Shown piece after piece: positions 24,892-33,669 of a stretch of DNA of 64,000 nt. The stretch spans positions 3,950,501 through 4,014,500 of the forward strand of contig NZ_JQNJ01000001.1 of the NCBI RefSeq assembly GCF_000745185.1. Direction: 5' to 3'. The position numbers were made by a program, and so were the translations under genes. The DNA is from Muricauda sp. MAR_2010_75. Lineage in GTDB: Bacteria > Bacteroidota > Bacteroidia > Flavobacteriales > Flavobacteriaceae. The number at the start of each line of letters is the position of its first letter. The first letter of the stretch is position 1. The notes under the pieces were generated by a model that searched no databases, was not told where the DNA came from, and saw only the letters and a program-made list of their open reading frames with translations.

Positions 24892-27800
24892 ATGAGGCGT
24901 ACGAAACTTTTGAATCTGGGCATCTTCCTTGGATTGCTCATTGCTTTTTCCTGTAAAAAAGAACCCCTTAAACCCTTAGAAACCCCAGTTGTAATTGAGT
25001 TGGACTCAGTCTACCTCAACCAAAAAGTCGCTGAGGCAGAAAAGATGGGCTCAATCCAATTGGCAGATGGGCTTCAACTTAGTCTTTGGGCGCCTGACAC
25101 GCTGGCTCCAGACCCCATTGCCATGGATATTGATGCGCAGGGCCGTATCTTCTTTACCCGCACCAACCGCCAAAAAAATTCAGAGTTTGATATTCGTGGC
25201 TATCGGCATTGGATGACCGCTTCCAATAGTTTTAAAACGGTCACTGACCGCAAAGCTTTCCTGCATGAAACCTTTTCAACAGCTAAAAGTGAAGAAAATG
25301 CTTGGTTGTCCGACCTTAATGGAGATGGCAACCATGACTGGATGGATTTAGCCGTGGAAGAGGAAGAAATATGGCGATTGGAAGATGCAGACAATAATGG
25401 CGTTGCCGAAAAAGCAACTCGCGTTGTCCATGATTTTCATACTGTTGAAACCGATGTGGCCAACGCTTTGCTTGTAGATGACGAAACTCTTTTTGTGGGT
25501 ATTGCACCAGATATGTGGCGTATGGAAGATACCAACGGTGACGAAGTCTTTGACACAAAGACTTCACTGGCAACGGGTTTTGGTGTTCATATTGGTTTTA
25601 GCGGTCACGGCATGTCCGGTGCAATCATGGGGCCCGATGGCAAACTCTATTGGGGTATTGGTGACATTGGGGCAAGCATCACTGATAAAGAAAGAAATCG
25701 ATATCCATACCCCAACCAAGGGGTCATTGTACGCAGCAATCCAGATGGGTCCAATTTTGAGGTGTTTGCCCATGGCCTTCGGAATACACACGAATTTGTT
25801 TTTGACACGTATGGCAATATCATCTCTTCCGATAATGATGGCGACCATAGAGGAGAAAGTGAACGGTTGGTCCATATTGTTGAAGGTTCTGATGCCGGAT
25901 GGCGTTCCAATTGGCAATATGGAAAGTATACTGACCCAAAAAACAATGGATATAGGGTTTGGATGGATGAAAAGTTCTTCCTCCCCCGATGGGAAGGACA
26001 AGCGGCACATATTATTCCCCCCATTATGAACTACCACAATGGTCCAACAGGAATGCTTTTTAATCCCGGGACAGCTTTGGGCTCAGATTGGGTGGACAAA
26101 TTCTTCTTGGTTGAGTTTGTGGGCGACCCTGCCCTATCCCATATTTGGTCCTTCGATTTAAAACCAAAAGGAGCTTCGTTTGAGCTCAACTCAGAAACGG
26201 ATGTGTTGAGCGGTATTTTGCCCACCGCCATCAAGTTTGGGCCAGATGGCGCCCTTTACGTTGCAGACTGGCTCAATGGCTGGGACACAAAAAATTCCGG
26301 ACGGGTTTGGAAACTGGATGTTACCGATTCAGAAAACGATTTGGCCGAACAACGTGCCAAAACCCAAGAATGGATGACTACGGACTTTTCAGCATTGAGC
26401 AATGATGAACTGGTCGAATTACTACGCTATCCCGATATGCGTATCCGGCAAAAAGCACAATTTCAATTGGCCAAAAGTAGCTTTTGGGGCTATCGGAAAT
26501 TGAAGCGGGTAGCTCAGGAAGATGACCATCAACTGGCACGAATCCATGCCATTTGGGGCATTGGCCAACTCGCGGCCAAAGAATTGGACAAAGCCGATGT
26601 TTTAGAGAACCTTTTGAACGACACGGATCAGGAGATTGTTGCCCAAAGCTTAAAAGTATTGGGAGACTTACGCTATACCGAAGGAAATTCCAAAATGATA
26701 AGCCTGTTAAAATCAGAGAGTCCCAGAGTACAGTTTTTTGCTGCCCAAGCATTGGGTCGCATTAAGGCGCAAAATGCCGTTCAGCCTTTATTGGATATGT
26801 TGGCGAAGAATGCCGATAAGGATGTTTACCTCCGTCACGCGGGGGTATTGGCCCTTTCACGAATTGGAGAGGTTGAGCCTTTGGTAAACTTGGCAAACAG
26901 TGAAAATCGTTCTCTGAAAATTGCAGCTGTCTTGGTTCTACGGAGAATGAAAAGCCTTCAAGTGGCCACCTTTTTAAAAGATGCCGATGAATATATCGTC
27001 ACTGAAGCCGCCAGAGCCATCAATGACGACAAGGGGATTGAAAAAGCCCTTCCTGAGTTGGCGGCACTGTTGGAAAATCCAAAATCCAGTTCAGAACCGC
27101 TCATGCGACGCGTCATTAATGCTGCGCTTCGAGTCGGAGGTGAAAGACAGTTAGACCTTTTGATTCATTATGCCAAGAACAAAAGCGCTCCTCCCGTATT
27201 ACGAGGAGAAGCCTTGGCCGCTTTGAGCACTTGGGCCTCACCTTCAGTTATGGATCGCGTAGATGGTCACCACTTGGGCGAAATATCACGCCCATTGGAA
27301 CCTATTCAAAAGAAAATAAGCGGAAGTTTATCCGATTTCTTAAATGATGATAACCAAGAAGTATTGGTAGGTGGTTTAAAATTGGTGTCGTCCCTTCAAT
27401 TGAAAGGACATGAAAACCGTTTGGTTCAACTCATGCGAAGTCATCCTTCACCCTTGGCAAGGTCAGAAGCCTTGAAGGCTTTGGGCAATGTAGGTTATGA
27501 TCAACTGGCGCAGGTGATGCGTTTGGGCATGGGTGATGAAAATGCTCAAGTGAGACGAACCGCCGTTGGGTTGATAGGAGAACTTTCCCTTAGTAAAGAT
27601 GAACTACCAGGTGTTGTAAATCCTATTTTTGACAAAGGTGGTATCGGTGAACAACAAGCTTTGCTGGAGGTCTTGTCAGAAATGCCAGTGGAAAAAAGTG
27701 AAGCTGTTCTTTTGAGTTTATTACAAAGGGCCGCACGTGGAAATATTGATGAAGCCGTTATGTTAGATTTGATTGAAGCCGCTTCAAATAGTGGTTCCGA

Positions 27801-28299
27801 AAAGCTCGGGAACCAACTCGCTGCACTACAAAATCAAGGCTATGGTACTGGAGCCTATACTGAAACCCTCCATGGTGGCAGTTGGTGGGACGGTCAAACT
27901 GTTTTTGTAAGTAATCCTACCGCCCAATGTGTACGTTGTCATGCATTAAAAGGTTCTGGCGGTAAAGTAGGTCCGGCTTTGGATGATATTGGAAACACCT
28001 TGTCTCGAGAACAAATTTTGGAAGCTTTGATTGAACCTTCAAAACGGATTGCTCCAGGCTATGGCAGCGTTACCTTGACATTGACCAACGGACAAGAGGT
28101 CACAGGGTTGTTGGAAGAAGAGAACGAAGAAGGTCTTATCCTTAGAACTTCAGACGCCGAACCGCTTGAAGTGGCACATTCCCGCATTCAGAGCAGGCGT
28201 AATTCTCCTTCAGGAATGCCGCCAATGGGAAAACTAATCAATAAACGCGAACTTCGGGATTTGATAGAATATCTGAGTAGTCTTAAGCTAGAGAAATAA
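24892..28299 (+). CDS. PVC-type HEAT-repeat / c-type cytochrome lipoprotein
   Basis: 1135 residues. The lipobox is LIAFSCKK. A beta-propeller of the membrane-bound dehydrogenase type (about 45-480, with GDGNHDWMD, GLRNTHEFVFD and DWLNG) is followed by HEAT-like helical repeats (about 510-900, ARIHAIWGIGQLA, RVQFFAAQALGRI) and a C-terminal c-type cytochrome with CVRCH near residue 1013. The family is common in Planctomycetes and Bacteroidota, where it is thought to oxidise sugars and pass electrons to the heme; the substrate here is unknown. It stands alone, without carbohydrate genes adjacent. Confidence 0.87.
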   Translation: MRRTKLLNLGIFLGLLIAFSCKKEPLKPLETPVVIELDSVYLNQKVAEAEKMGSIQLADGLQLSLWAPDTLAPDPIAMDIDAQGRIFFTRTNRQKNSEFDIRGYRHWMTASNSFKTVTDRKAFLHETFSTAKSEENAWLSDLNGDGNHDWMDLAVEEEEIWRLEDADNNGVAEKATRVVHDFHTVETDVANALLVDDETLFVGIAPDMWRMEDTNGDEVFDTKTSLATGFGVHIGFSGHGMSGAIMGPDGKLYWGIGDIGASITDKERNRYPYPNQGVIVRSNPDGSNFEVFAHGLRNTHEFVFDTYGNIISSDNDGDHRGESERLVHIVEGSDAGWRSNWQYGKYTDPKNNGYRVWMDEKFFLPRWEGQAAHIIPPIMNYHNGPTGMLFNPGTALGSDWVDKFFLVEFVGDPALSHIWSFDLKPKGASFELNSETDVLSGILPTAIKFGPDGALYVADWLNGWDTKNSGRVWKLDVTDSENDLAEQRAKTQEWMTTDFSALSNDELVELLRYPDMRIRQKAQFQLAKSSFWGYRKLKRVAQEDDHQLARIHAIWGIGQLAAKELDKADVLENLLNDTDQEIVAQSLKVLGDLRYTEGNSKMISLLKSESPRVQFFAAQALGRIKAQNAVQPLLDMLAKNADKDVYLRHAGVLALSRIGEVEPLVNLANSENRSLKIAAVLVLRRMKSLQVATFLKDADEYIVTEAARAINDDKGIEKALPELAALLENPKSSSEPLMRRVINAALRVGGERQLDLLIHYAKNKSAPPVLRGEALAALSTWASPSVMDRVDGHHLGEISRPLEPIQKKISGSLSDFLNDDNQEVLVGGLKLVSSLQLKGHENRLVQLMRSHPSPLARSEALKALGNVGYDQLAQVMRLGMGDENAQVRRTAVGLIGELSLSKDELPGVVNPIFDKGGIGEQQALLEVLSEMPVEKSEAVLLSLLQRAARGNIDEAVMLDLIEAASNSGSEKLGNQLAALQNQGYGTGAYTETLHGGSWWDGQTVFVSNPTAQCVRCHALKGSGGKVGPALDDIGNTLSREQILEALIEPSKRIAPGYGSVTLTLTNGQEVTGLLEEENEEGLILRTSDAEPLEVAHSRIQSRRNSPSGMPPMGKLINKRELRDLIEYLSSLKLEK

Positions 28300-28325
28300 T
28301 GCAATAATTGCATTTAGTGGGTATG

Positions 28326-29474
28326 TCAAGTTCCACTATACGCCACAAACTCGGCCATAACATCTTCCATAATGGCATAAATGTCCACAGCAGAGACATT
28401 GGTACATAAGGAAATAATTGCCCCAGACTCAACATCGTATACAAATAGGGCGCGATACCCCCTAACACCGCCCAAGTGCCCCCATTGGGTTCTTCCCTGA
28501 AACGAAAAACGTTGCACACCCAGACCATATCCCGTCCAAACACCGTCGGTGAACGACACAAATGAGGTCATTTCGGTTTGGGATGTACTGGTTAAAACTT
28601 CATTGGTGGTATAGAGCTTTTTGGCCCATATTGCAATTTCATTGGGTGTTGCCACCAAAGCACCAGCAGCCCATCGTAAACTTTGGGCTTCTTGGTTTAT
28701 CAAAAGAAAGTCAATATTGTCCTTGACCCCATCACCGTCCATGTCTGACCATCCGTCAGCCAGCGGTTCCGGGGCTTCTTCCTCTCCCAAAAAATAAAAA
28801 GACTGCAATCCAAGTGGGTTCCACAATCGGTCTCTAAGCACTTGACCAATTGTTTTTCCTTCAATGGACTCTATAATGATTCCTAAAACGATATAATTGG
28901 TATTTGAATATCCAAAATTCTGTCCCGCAGAAAAAACAGGCGCATCCACAAAGGTCTCCAAGATTTCGAGTGGGGTCCAACCGTCTGTATCACCAAACTC
29001 TGAAGAAGTAGGCGTATTGGGGTTTGCCAAATAATCAAAAATACCACTTTGATGGCGCAGTAACTGCCGCACAGTAATGTCTGGATCAATATTCTCAATT
29101 GACGGAAGCCAATTACTCAATGGATCATCCAGCGACAGTTTTTCCTCTTCAACCAATTGGAGCATAACCGCAGCTATTGCAGTTTTTGTGATACTGGCAA
29201 TAGCAAACTTGGTGTTGACCGTAATGGGAGTGCCGGGGATAGCGTTGCCCGCAACCCCGTTCCAAACTGACTCACCGGGAATATGTACCGATACAGAGAT
29301 TCCCTTTACATCATTTAAAACAGTTTCATTATCCAGGATGTTCCGAATTGAAACTTGTAAATCTTCAAAGGTGATTTGTGTATCTTCATTTTCCTTTGGG
29401 CTTGGACTTGGGTCACTGGAACAGGAAACGGTGATCAACAGTATTGTACATAGGAAAAGTAGTCTGGTTTTCAT
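28326..29474 (-). CDS. Serine hydrolase (class C beta-lactamase-like) lipoprotein
   Basis: 382 residues. The lipobox is ITVSCSS. Class C beta-lactamase / D-Ala-D-Ala peptidase motifs: SxxK as SITK near residue 93, YxN as YSNTN, and HLGG near the C-terminus in place of KTG. The family includes esterases, peptidases and beta-lactamases; resistance is not implied. It converges with the HEAT/cytochrome gene, with 26 bp between. Confidence 0.88.
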   Translation of the reverse strand: MKTRLLFLCTILLITVSCSSDPSPSPKENEDTQITFEDLQVSIRNILDNETVLNDVKGISVSVHIPGESVWNGVAGNAIPGTPITVNTKFAIASITKTAIAAVMLQLVEEEKLSLDDPLSNWLPSIENIDPDITVRQLLRHQSGIFDYLANPNTPTSSEFGDTDGWTPLEILETFVDAPVFSAGQNFGYSNTNYIVLGIIIESIEGKTIGQVLRDRLWNPLGLQSFYFLGEEEAPEPLADGWSDMDGDGVKDNIDFLLINQEAQSLRWAAGALVATPNEIAIWAKKLYTTNEVLTSTSQTEMTSFVSFTDGVWTGYGLGVQRFSFQGRTQWGHLGGVRGYRALFVYDVESGAIISLCTNVSAVDIYAIMEDVMAEFVAYSGT

Positions 29475-29549
29475 GACTGTGTGCTATTTGCACGAAATTA
29501 CCCATCTTCATTTCTTCAATCGTAAAAAATAGGTTAACAAGTAGAATGT

Positions 29550-29702
29550 TTACTGCTTTTTATCGCCCAAATCAAAAAGTATACTAACTCTGGACAGGGG
29601 TTTTTGAGCCATCCGATGAAACCAGGATTCTTTATTCAAAGGCGTTATTCCCGTAGACTTTCCGAAATGCCGCTTAGAAAAATGGGTACTGTCTAAAACA
29701 TC
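29550..29702 (-). pseudogene. Remnant of an AraC-family regulator, C-terminal fragment
   Basis: About 50 codons open from just after a stop. They encode DVLDSTHFSKRHFGKSTGITPLN, which fits the second helix-turn-helix of AraC proteins (FSDSSHFSRxFKxxFGxSP). It begins inside the last codons of the nitroreductase gene in another frame and lacks the rest of the protein. This looks like a deletion that joined the regulator's tail to the nitroreductase gene. Confidence 0.5.
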
Positions 29703-30322
29703 TCAAAAATTTCCGTAATGGGTTTTCGTACCTTTTTTCTGAATTGGGTATGGTCATCGGCTGACCGATACCCTACTGGCGCAATAATACTGGTACTCAA
29801 CCCTCTTTCTTCCAACTTGAGAATCTTATTATAGTCCTCCCTGTCAAATCCTTCCATGGGGCAAGCATCAATCTTAAGTTCGGCACAGGCCGTCAATAAA
29901 TTCGATAATGCCAAATAGGTCTGTTTTTCGGACCAGGCCTGCCATTCAGACCAATTCATCCGCGAAAGACTCTCTTTGATAAAATTTCTATAGCTGGTCA
30001 ACTTTTCCAAGGTAGTACCTTGTATTTTGGCCGTTGAAGCAATATACGCATCCACGTCTTCTTCCCTGTGCTCCGTATAATTACAAAAAACAAAAAGGTG
30101 TGAAGCTTCCGTAACTTGGGATTGTCCCCATGAAAAGGGCAATAATTTTTCGCGTGTCTCCTTATCGGAAATCACCAAAACCTTATACAGTTGCAATCCG
30201 TATGACGATACAGATAGTTGTACGGCCTCTTTCAGTTTTTCCAAATCATTTTCGTTGACTTTTCTCGAAGAGTCAAACTTTTTTGTGGCATAACGCCATT
30301 TTAAACTTTCCAATAATCTCAT
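29693..30322 (-). CDS. Nitroreductase family NAD(P)H oxidoreductase
   Basis: 209 residues of the FMN-dependent nitroreductase fold, close to the NfsB/oxygen-insensitive type: LKWRYATKKFD at the start, SSYGLQLYKVLVI, and GFDREDYNKIL near the C-terminus. The family reduces nitroaromatics and quinones by two electrons in the cytoplasm. Starts 22 bp after the YdcZ-type gene and continues a minus-strand run of redox and stress genes. Its last codons overlap an AraC remnant. Confidence 0.88.
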   Translation of the reverse strand: MRLLESLKWRYATKKFDSSRKVNENDLEKLKEAVQLSVSSYGLQLYKVLVISDKETREKLLPFSWGQSQVTEASHLFVFCNYTEHREEDVDAYIASTAKIQGTTLEKLTSYRNFIKESLSRMNWSEWQAWSEKQTYLALSNLLTACAELKIDACPMEGFDREDYNKILKLEERGLSTSIIAPVGYRSADDHTQFRKKVRKPITEIFEMF

Positions 30323-30344
30323 AACCTATAAAATGTTCAATATT

Positions 30345-30794
30345 CTAATTTTTGTTCATCAAGAAAATCCCCAAAGCCATTGCAAATATGCCCAATGCCC
30401 TTTTAATGACAAGAGGTTCATTAGGGAGGCCAAACCATCCAAAGTGTCCGGCTACAGTGGCAAAAAGCAATTGTCCAAAAAGCCCCAGTGATATCATCGT
30501 CGATATACCCAGTTTGGGAATGGTATAATAGTATAGACAAATACCAATCACACTGAAAAATGCTCCAGAGAACCATAAATATGCAGGCACATTTCTGTAA
30601 AGACTGAAATCCATTGAAGACCTTGTCAATACCAAGACCAACAAGAGCGCAAATAATGCACTGAAAGCAAAGGCCACCAAAGAGGCCAGAATGGAACTTT
30701 TAAGCTGCACTCCCAATTGGGCATTGAGCCCTCCCTGCATGGCCAAGGAAACTCCACCCAAAATTGCCAGTAAAAAATAAATACCCTTGTCCAT
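30345..30794 (-). CDS. DMT superfamily YdcZ-type membrane protein (DUF606)
   Basis: 149 residues with five predicted helices. AMQGGLNAQLGVQLKSS near the start is the family's signature. Members act as small-molecule exporters in pairs of short proteins, or as single genes; the substrate is unknown. Confidence 0.82.
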   Translation of the reverse strand: MDKGIYFLLAILGGVSLAMQGGLNAQLGVQLKSSILASLVAFAFSALFALLLVLVLTRSSMDFSLYRNVPAYLWFSGAFFSVIGICLYYYTIPKLGISTMISLGLFGQLLFATVAGHFGWFGLPNEPLVIKRALGIFAMALGIFLMNKN

Positions 30795-30870
30795 CTTTAT
30801 GTATTTACCGCAAAACTAAGGTTGGAAAAACTGTGAAAAATTAACATAGCTTAATAAAATGGGAATTGGT

Positions 30871-31176
30871 CTATCCACTTATTAGTAAATCCATTTCAAC
30901 ATTCAACTTGTGGAGAATAGCAATCGACGCACATGATGTTTCCATTTGGGAAATTAACCTCTTGGAATATAATGGTAGTTTGTCTTTTGATTTTAAAAAG
31001 GTTTCCTCATCCGGCCATTGGGCATAGGCCATAAAAACACCATTTTCATCTTTATGCAATCGAGAACCAAGACTCATGGCGTGATCCAAAAATGCTTGGG
31101 TCAATTTAGCCCATACCTCTCTAAATTGTGGTTCTCTTCCTTGGATTACTTCAAATTTGTAAATAACAACATGCAT
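30871..31176 (-). CDS. Antibiotic biosynthesis monooxygenase-like protein (ABM fold)
   Basis: 101 residues with an alternating ferredoxin-like pattern: VIYKFEVIQGREPQFREVW, AYAQWPDEETFLKSK. The length and pattern fit the ABM family, where dimers oxygenate aromatic compounds or act on quinols. The exact reaction is unknown. It lies in the redox cluster. Confidence 0.75.
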   Translation of the reverse strand: MHVVIYKFEVIQGREPQFREVWAKLTQAFLDHAMSLGSRLHKDENGVFMAYAQWPDEETFLKSKDKLPLYSKRLISQMETSCASIAILHKLNVEMDLLISG

Positions 31177-31205
31177 TGCTAAATAGTTTTGTATTCCCTA
31201 ACAAG

Positions 31206-31928
31206 CTACAAAGAATAGCTTTGCAAAACCCCGTGCTTTTTAAAGCCCATTTTGCTATAAATCCGCTCGCCGGCCTCAGAGGCGACCAAAAAAATTTGTT
31301 GACTTTCATTTTTTTGCGCAACCTGAATCAAGTGTTTGGTCATTATCTTTCCCAGTCCCCTACCCCTAAATTCGGGCAAAGTTCCAATCATGTGGATTCC
31401 AGCTACTTTGTCTTTATCCAAATAAACAATCCCGCAACTGCAATAAAAGTTCCCTAGCTTACCCAAAAACAGCTTAAACGATTGCCTTTTATGTAAAGGG
31501 GATATGGTCGTTTCCAAAACGGGATACCCAAAGGATTGGGATGCCACATCGGCAAAGATTCTTGCTTTTTCATCCGAATCCACTCGTTCTATTTGTGCAA
31601 TGTAGGTTTCAGGCTCAAAGTTACCACCAGTCGCATCCATTGACATGGCCGCAACACTGGAAGTCAATACAAAACCTTGATTGAGCAACTGTGTTCCCAT
31701 TTCTTCATCTTCATGAATGCCAACAGAATTGGGGATAACTTCTGCTCTTATTCCATCTTTTAGCGAATCGATATACAGTCCGCTAGTTTTTAGACCAAAG
31801 ACTTTGCTGGGCCATGATTTTTGGTCTGGAGCTGTATAGTCATACTCCATGCCCTGATGAATAAATCCGCCCAACCTACCAATCTCTCTCCAAAATCTAA
31901 AAAGGTGTTCTACAATATGCTGGTTCAT
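31206..31928 (-). CDS. GNAT family N-acetyltransferase
   Basis: 240 residues. The C-terminal half has the acetyl-CoA motif GTLPEFRGRGLGKIMTKHL (motif A, R/Q-x-x-G-x-G/A) and ends with IYSKMGFKKHG. The N-terminal part (1-110) is unrecognised. Substrate unknown. The start lies 6 bp after the FMN reductase stop, so the two are probably co-transcribed. Confidence 0.82.
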   Translation of the reverse strand: MNQHIVEHLFRFWREIGRLGGFIHQGMEYDYTAPDQKSWPSKVFGLKTSGLYIDSLKDGIRAEVIPNSVGIHEDEEMGTQLLNQGFVLTSSVAAMSMDATGGNFEPETYIAQIERVDSDEKARIFADVASQSFGYPVLETTISPLHKRQSFKLFLGKLGNFYCSCGIVYLDKDKVAGIHMIGTLPEFRGRGLGKIMTKHLIQVAQKNESQQIFLVASEAGERIYSKMGFKKHGVLQSYSL

Positions 31929-31934
31929 GACATC

Positions 31935-32486
31935 TTAGTTTTGAAGGTGTTCCGTTTCCATTTCTACCAACGTTGATACGAGCTCATTCAATTTTTCCCG
32001 AATGGAACGGGTTTCAACCTCCTTTTTTCCAACATCAAAATTTTCGGTAAAACTTCCCAAGGAATATTGCCCCACCAGATGTCCGCCCCATCGCCCAACC
32101 AATCCTGCCAATAGCTGCAAATGGGTTCGGCCACCAGTAACACCAGGGGATGTACTTAATAGAAGAATGGGCTTTTGACCAAAAAATTGCTGGTCGATCC
32201 TTGAAAGCCAATCAATGATGTTCTTCAGAAAAGCGGAGGGAAGTCCATTATGTTCCGGGGAAGCCAGTATAAATCCATCTGCTCCCGTAAAAATTTGAAA
32301 GAGCTTTTTGATTTTTTCTGGAATACCCATTTCTTCAATAGCTTGACTATAGATAGGTACGTTGAAGTCTTTCAGGTCCACAAACTCAATCCCTGCATCG
32401 GGAAATTCGGAAATGAGGTATCTAACAAATTTCTCATTGATTGAATCTGGATTGTTGCTGCCCGTAATGGCTATGATTTTTTTCAT
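31935..32486 (-). CDS. NADPH-dependent FMN reductase (flavodoxin-like)
   Basis: 183 residues from ATG at 32486 (MKKIIAITGSNNPDSI). ITGSNNPDS is the FMN phosphate loop, and SPEHNGLPSAFLKNIIDWLSR is the flavin region typical of the NADPH-FMN reductase / ArsH-like family. It reduces flavin, quinones or azo compounds. It is downstream of the Crp/Fnr gene by 80 bp and 6 bp ahead of the GNAT gene. Confidence 0.85.
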   Translation of the reverse strand: MKKIIAITGSNNPDSINEKFVRYLISEFPDAGIEFVDLKDFNVPIYSQAIEEMGIPEKIKKLFQIFTGADGFILASPEHNGLPSAFLKNIIDWLSRIDQQFFGQKPILLLSTSPGVTGGRTHLQLLAGLVGRWGGHLVGQYSLGSFTENFDVGKKEVETRSIREKLNELVSTLVEMETEHLQN

Positions 32487-32565
32487 GCTGTACTGATTTA
32501 AAAATTTCAGTACAAACCTATTTCTTGTCCCAGAGAACAATCTTAAGGTGCCTTAAGAAAAACGC

Positions 32566-33144
32566 TTATTTTAATTTTTTTCTGAGTGCGCTTAAAAATT
32601 CCGGAGTGATGCCCAAATAGGAAGCAACCATGTATTGGGGCACCCGCTGTTCTATATTCCTATATTTTGATCGAAATTCCAAATAACGTTCCTCGGCGCT
32701 CTTGCTCATTGCGTTTAAGGTTCTATCTTGGAGCGATACGTAAGCTTTCTCGAACTTTAACCGATAAAAACGTTCCATGGCAGGAACTTTATCATATAGT
32801 TCATGCAAGGCATCCCTATGAATCTGAAGAACAACCGTGGGCTCCAGCGCCTGCACAAATTGTTTGGCGGGGGTTTGGGTGAGGTAACTGTAAAGATCGT
32901 TCACCCACCAGCCTTCAATTCCAAATTGAACCACATGTTCCTTTGCGGTTTCATCCATGTAATAGGCCCGTAAACACCCTTCCGCAATAAACTGCATATG
33001 GGAAGAGACATCGCCCGTAAAAAGGAGGATTTCTTTTTTTTTGAGCCTCAGTTCCTTAAAGCTATCCAAAACAGTCGTTTCTTCGGATGAACTCAATACA
33101 ATGGTTTCCCTTAAATGCTCTAAAAGTTTTTCTTTGGGTTCCAC
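32566..33144 (-). CDS. Crp/Fnr family transcriptional regulator
   Basis: 192 residues. A cyclic-nucleotide-like beta-roll (about 25-115, LLFTGDVSSHMQFIAEGCLRAYY) is followed by a C-terminal helix-turn-helix (about 155-190, RVPQYMVASYLGITPEFLSALRKKL). Flavobacterial proteins of this type usually lack FNR cysteines; none is seen. It is the first gene of the minus-strand run and is divergent from the DoxX gene 109 bp away, so both may be its targets. Confidence 0.85.
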   Translation of the reverse strand: MEPKEKLLEHLRETIVLSSSEETTVLDSFKELRLKKKEILLFTGDVSSHMQFIAEGCLRAYYMDETAKEHVVQFGIEGWWVNDLYSYLTQTPAKQFVQALEPTVVLQIHRDALHELYDKVPAMERFYRLKFEKAYVSLQDRTLNAMSKSAEERYLEFRSKYRNIEQRVPQYMVASYLGITPEFLSALRKKLK

Positions 33145-33253
33145 AGGTTAATTTATTGGATTGACAGCTACCTATTTATAAAAAAAGAATCAACCAAAGT
33201 TAACTAAATCAAAATTTTACGACCAATCCGATGTATTACAAAAAACCCTAACA

Positions 33254-33643
33254 ATGAATCTAAAATCAATCGTTGATCTGGCCCTAAAAGTTGTTCCTGC
33301 TGTTATCCTATTGCAGACTTTATTTTATAAGTTTTCCGCGGCACCAGAATCAGTATATATTTTTGAAACCTTGGGACTGGAACCTGTTGGGCGCATTGGC
33401 ATTGGAATTCTTGAATTGATTACCGCTATTCTTATCTTGGTTCCCCGGACAACATGGCTGGGTGCCGTTCTAGGGCTGGGGCTAATGGCCGGTGCCATCT
33501 TTTCGCACCTTACCCAACTGGGCATTGTGGTTCAAAATGATGGGGGCACTTTGTTCATTTTGGCAATGGTCACCTTTATTTTCTGTGGTATCCTGGTTTG
33601 GATGAACCGTTACCAAATTCCAATACTCAAAAAACTTTTCTAA
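33254..33643 (+). CDS. DoxX-like membrane protein
   Basis: 129 residues with four membrane segments and the pattern QTLFYKFSAAPESVYIF and GILELITAILILVPRTTWLGA, typical of DoxX/SURF4-like proteins. Members take part in thiol redox or quinone-linked electron transfer; function here is unknown. It converges with the antiporter gene. Confidence 0.8.
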   Translation: MNLKSIVDLALKVVPAVILLQTLFYKFSAAPESVYIFETLGLEPVGRIGIGILELITAILILVPRTTWLGAVLGLGLMAGAIFSHLTQLGIVVQNDGGTLFILAMVTFIFCGILVWMNRYQIPILKKLF

Positions 33644-33669
33644 CTATTTTCCAGAAATTGAGCTTATTG

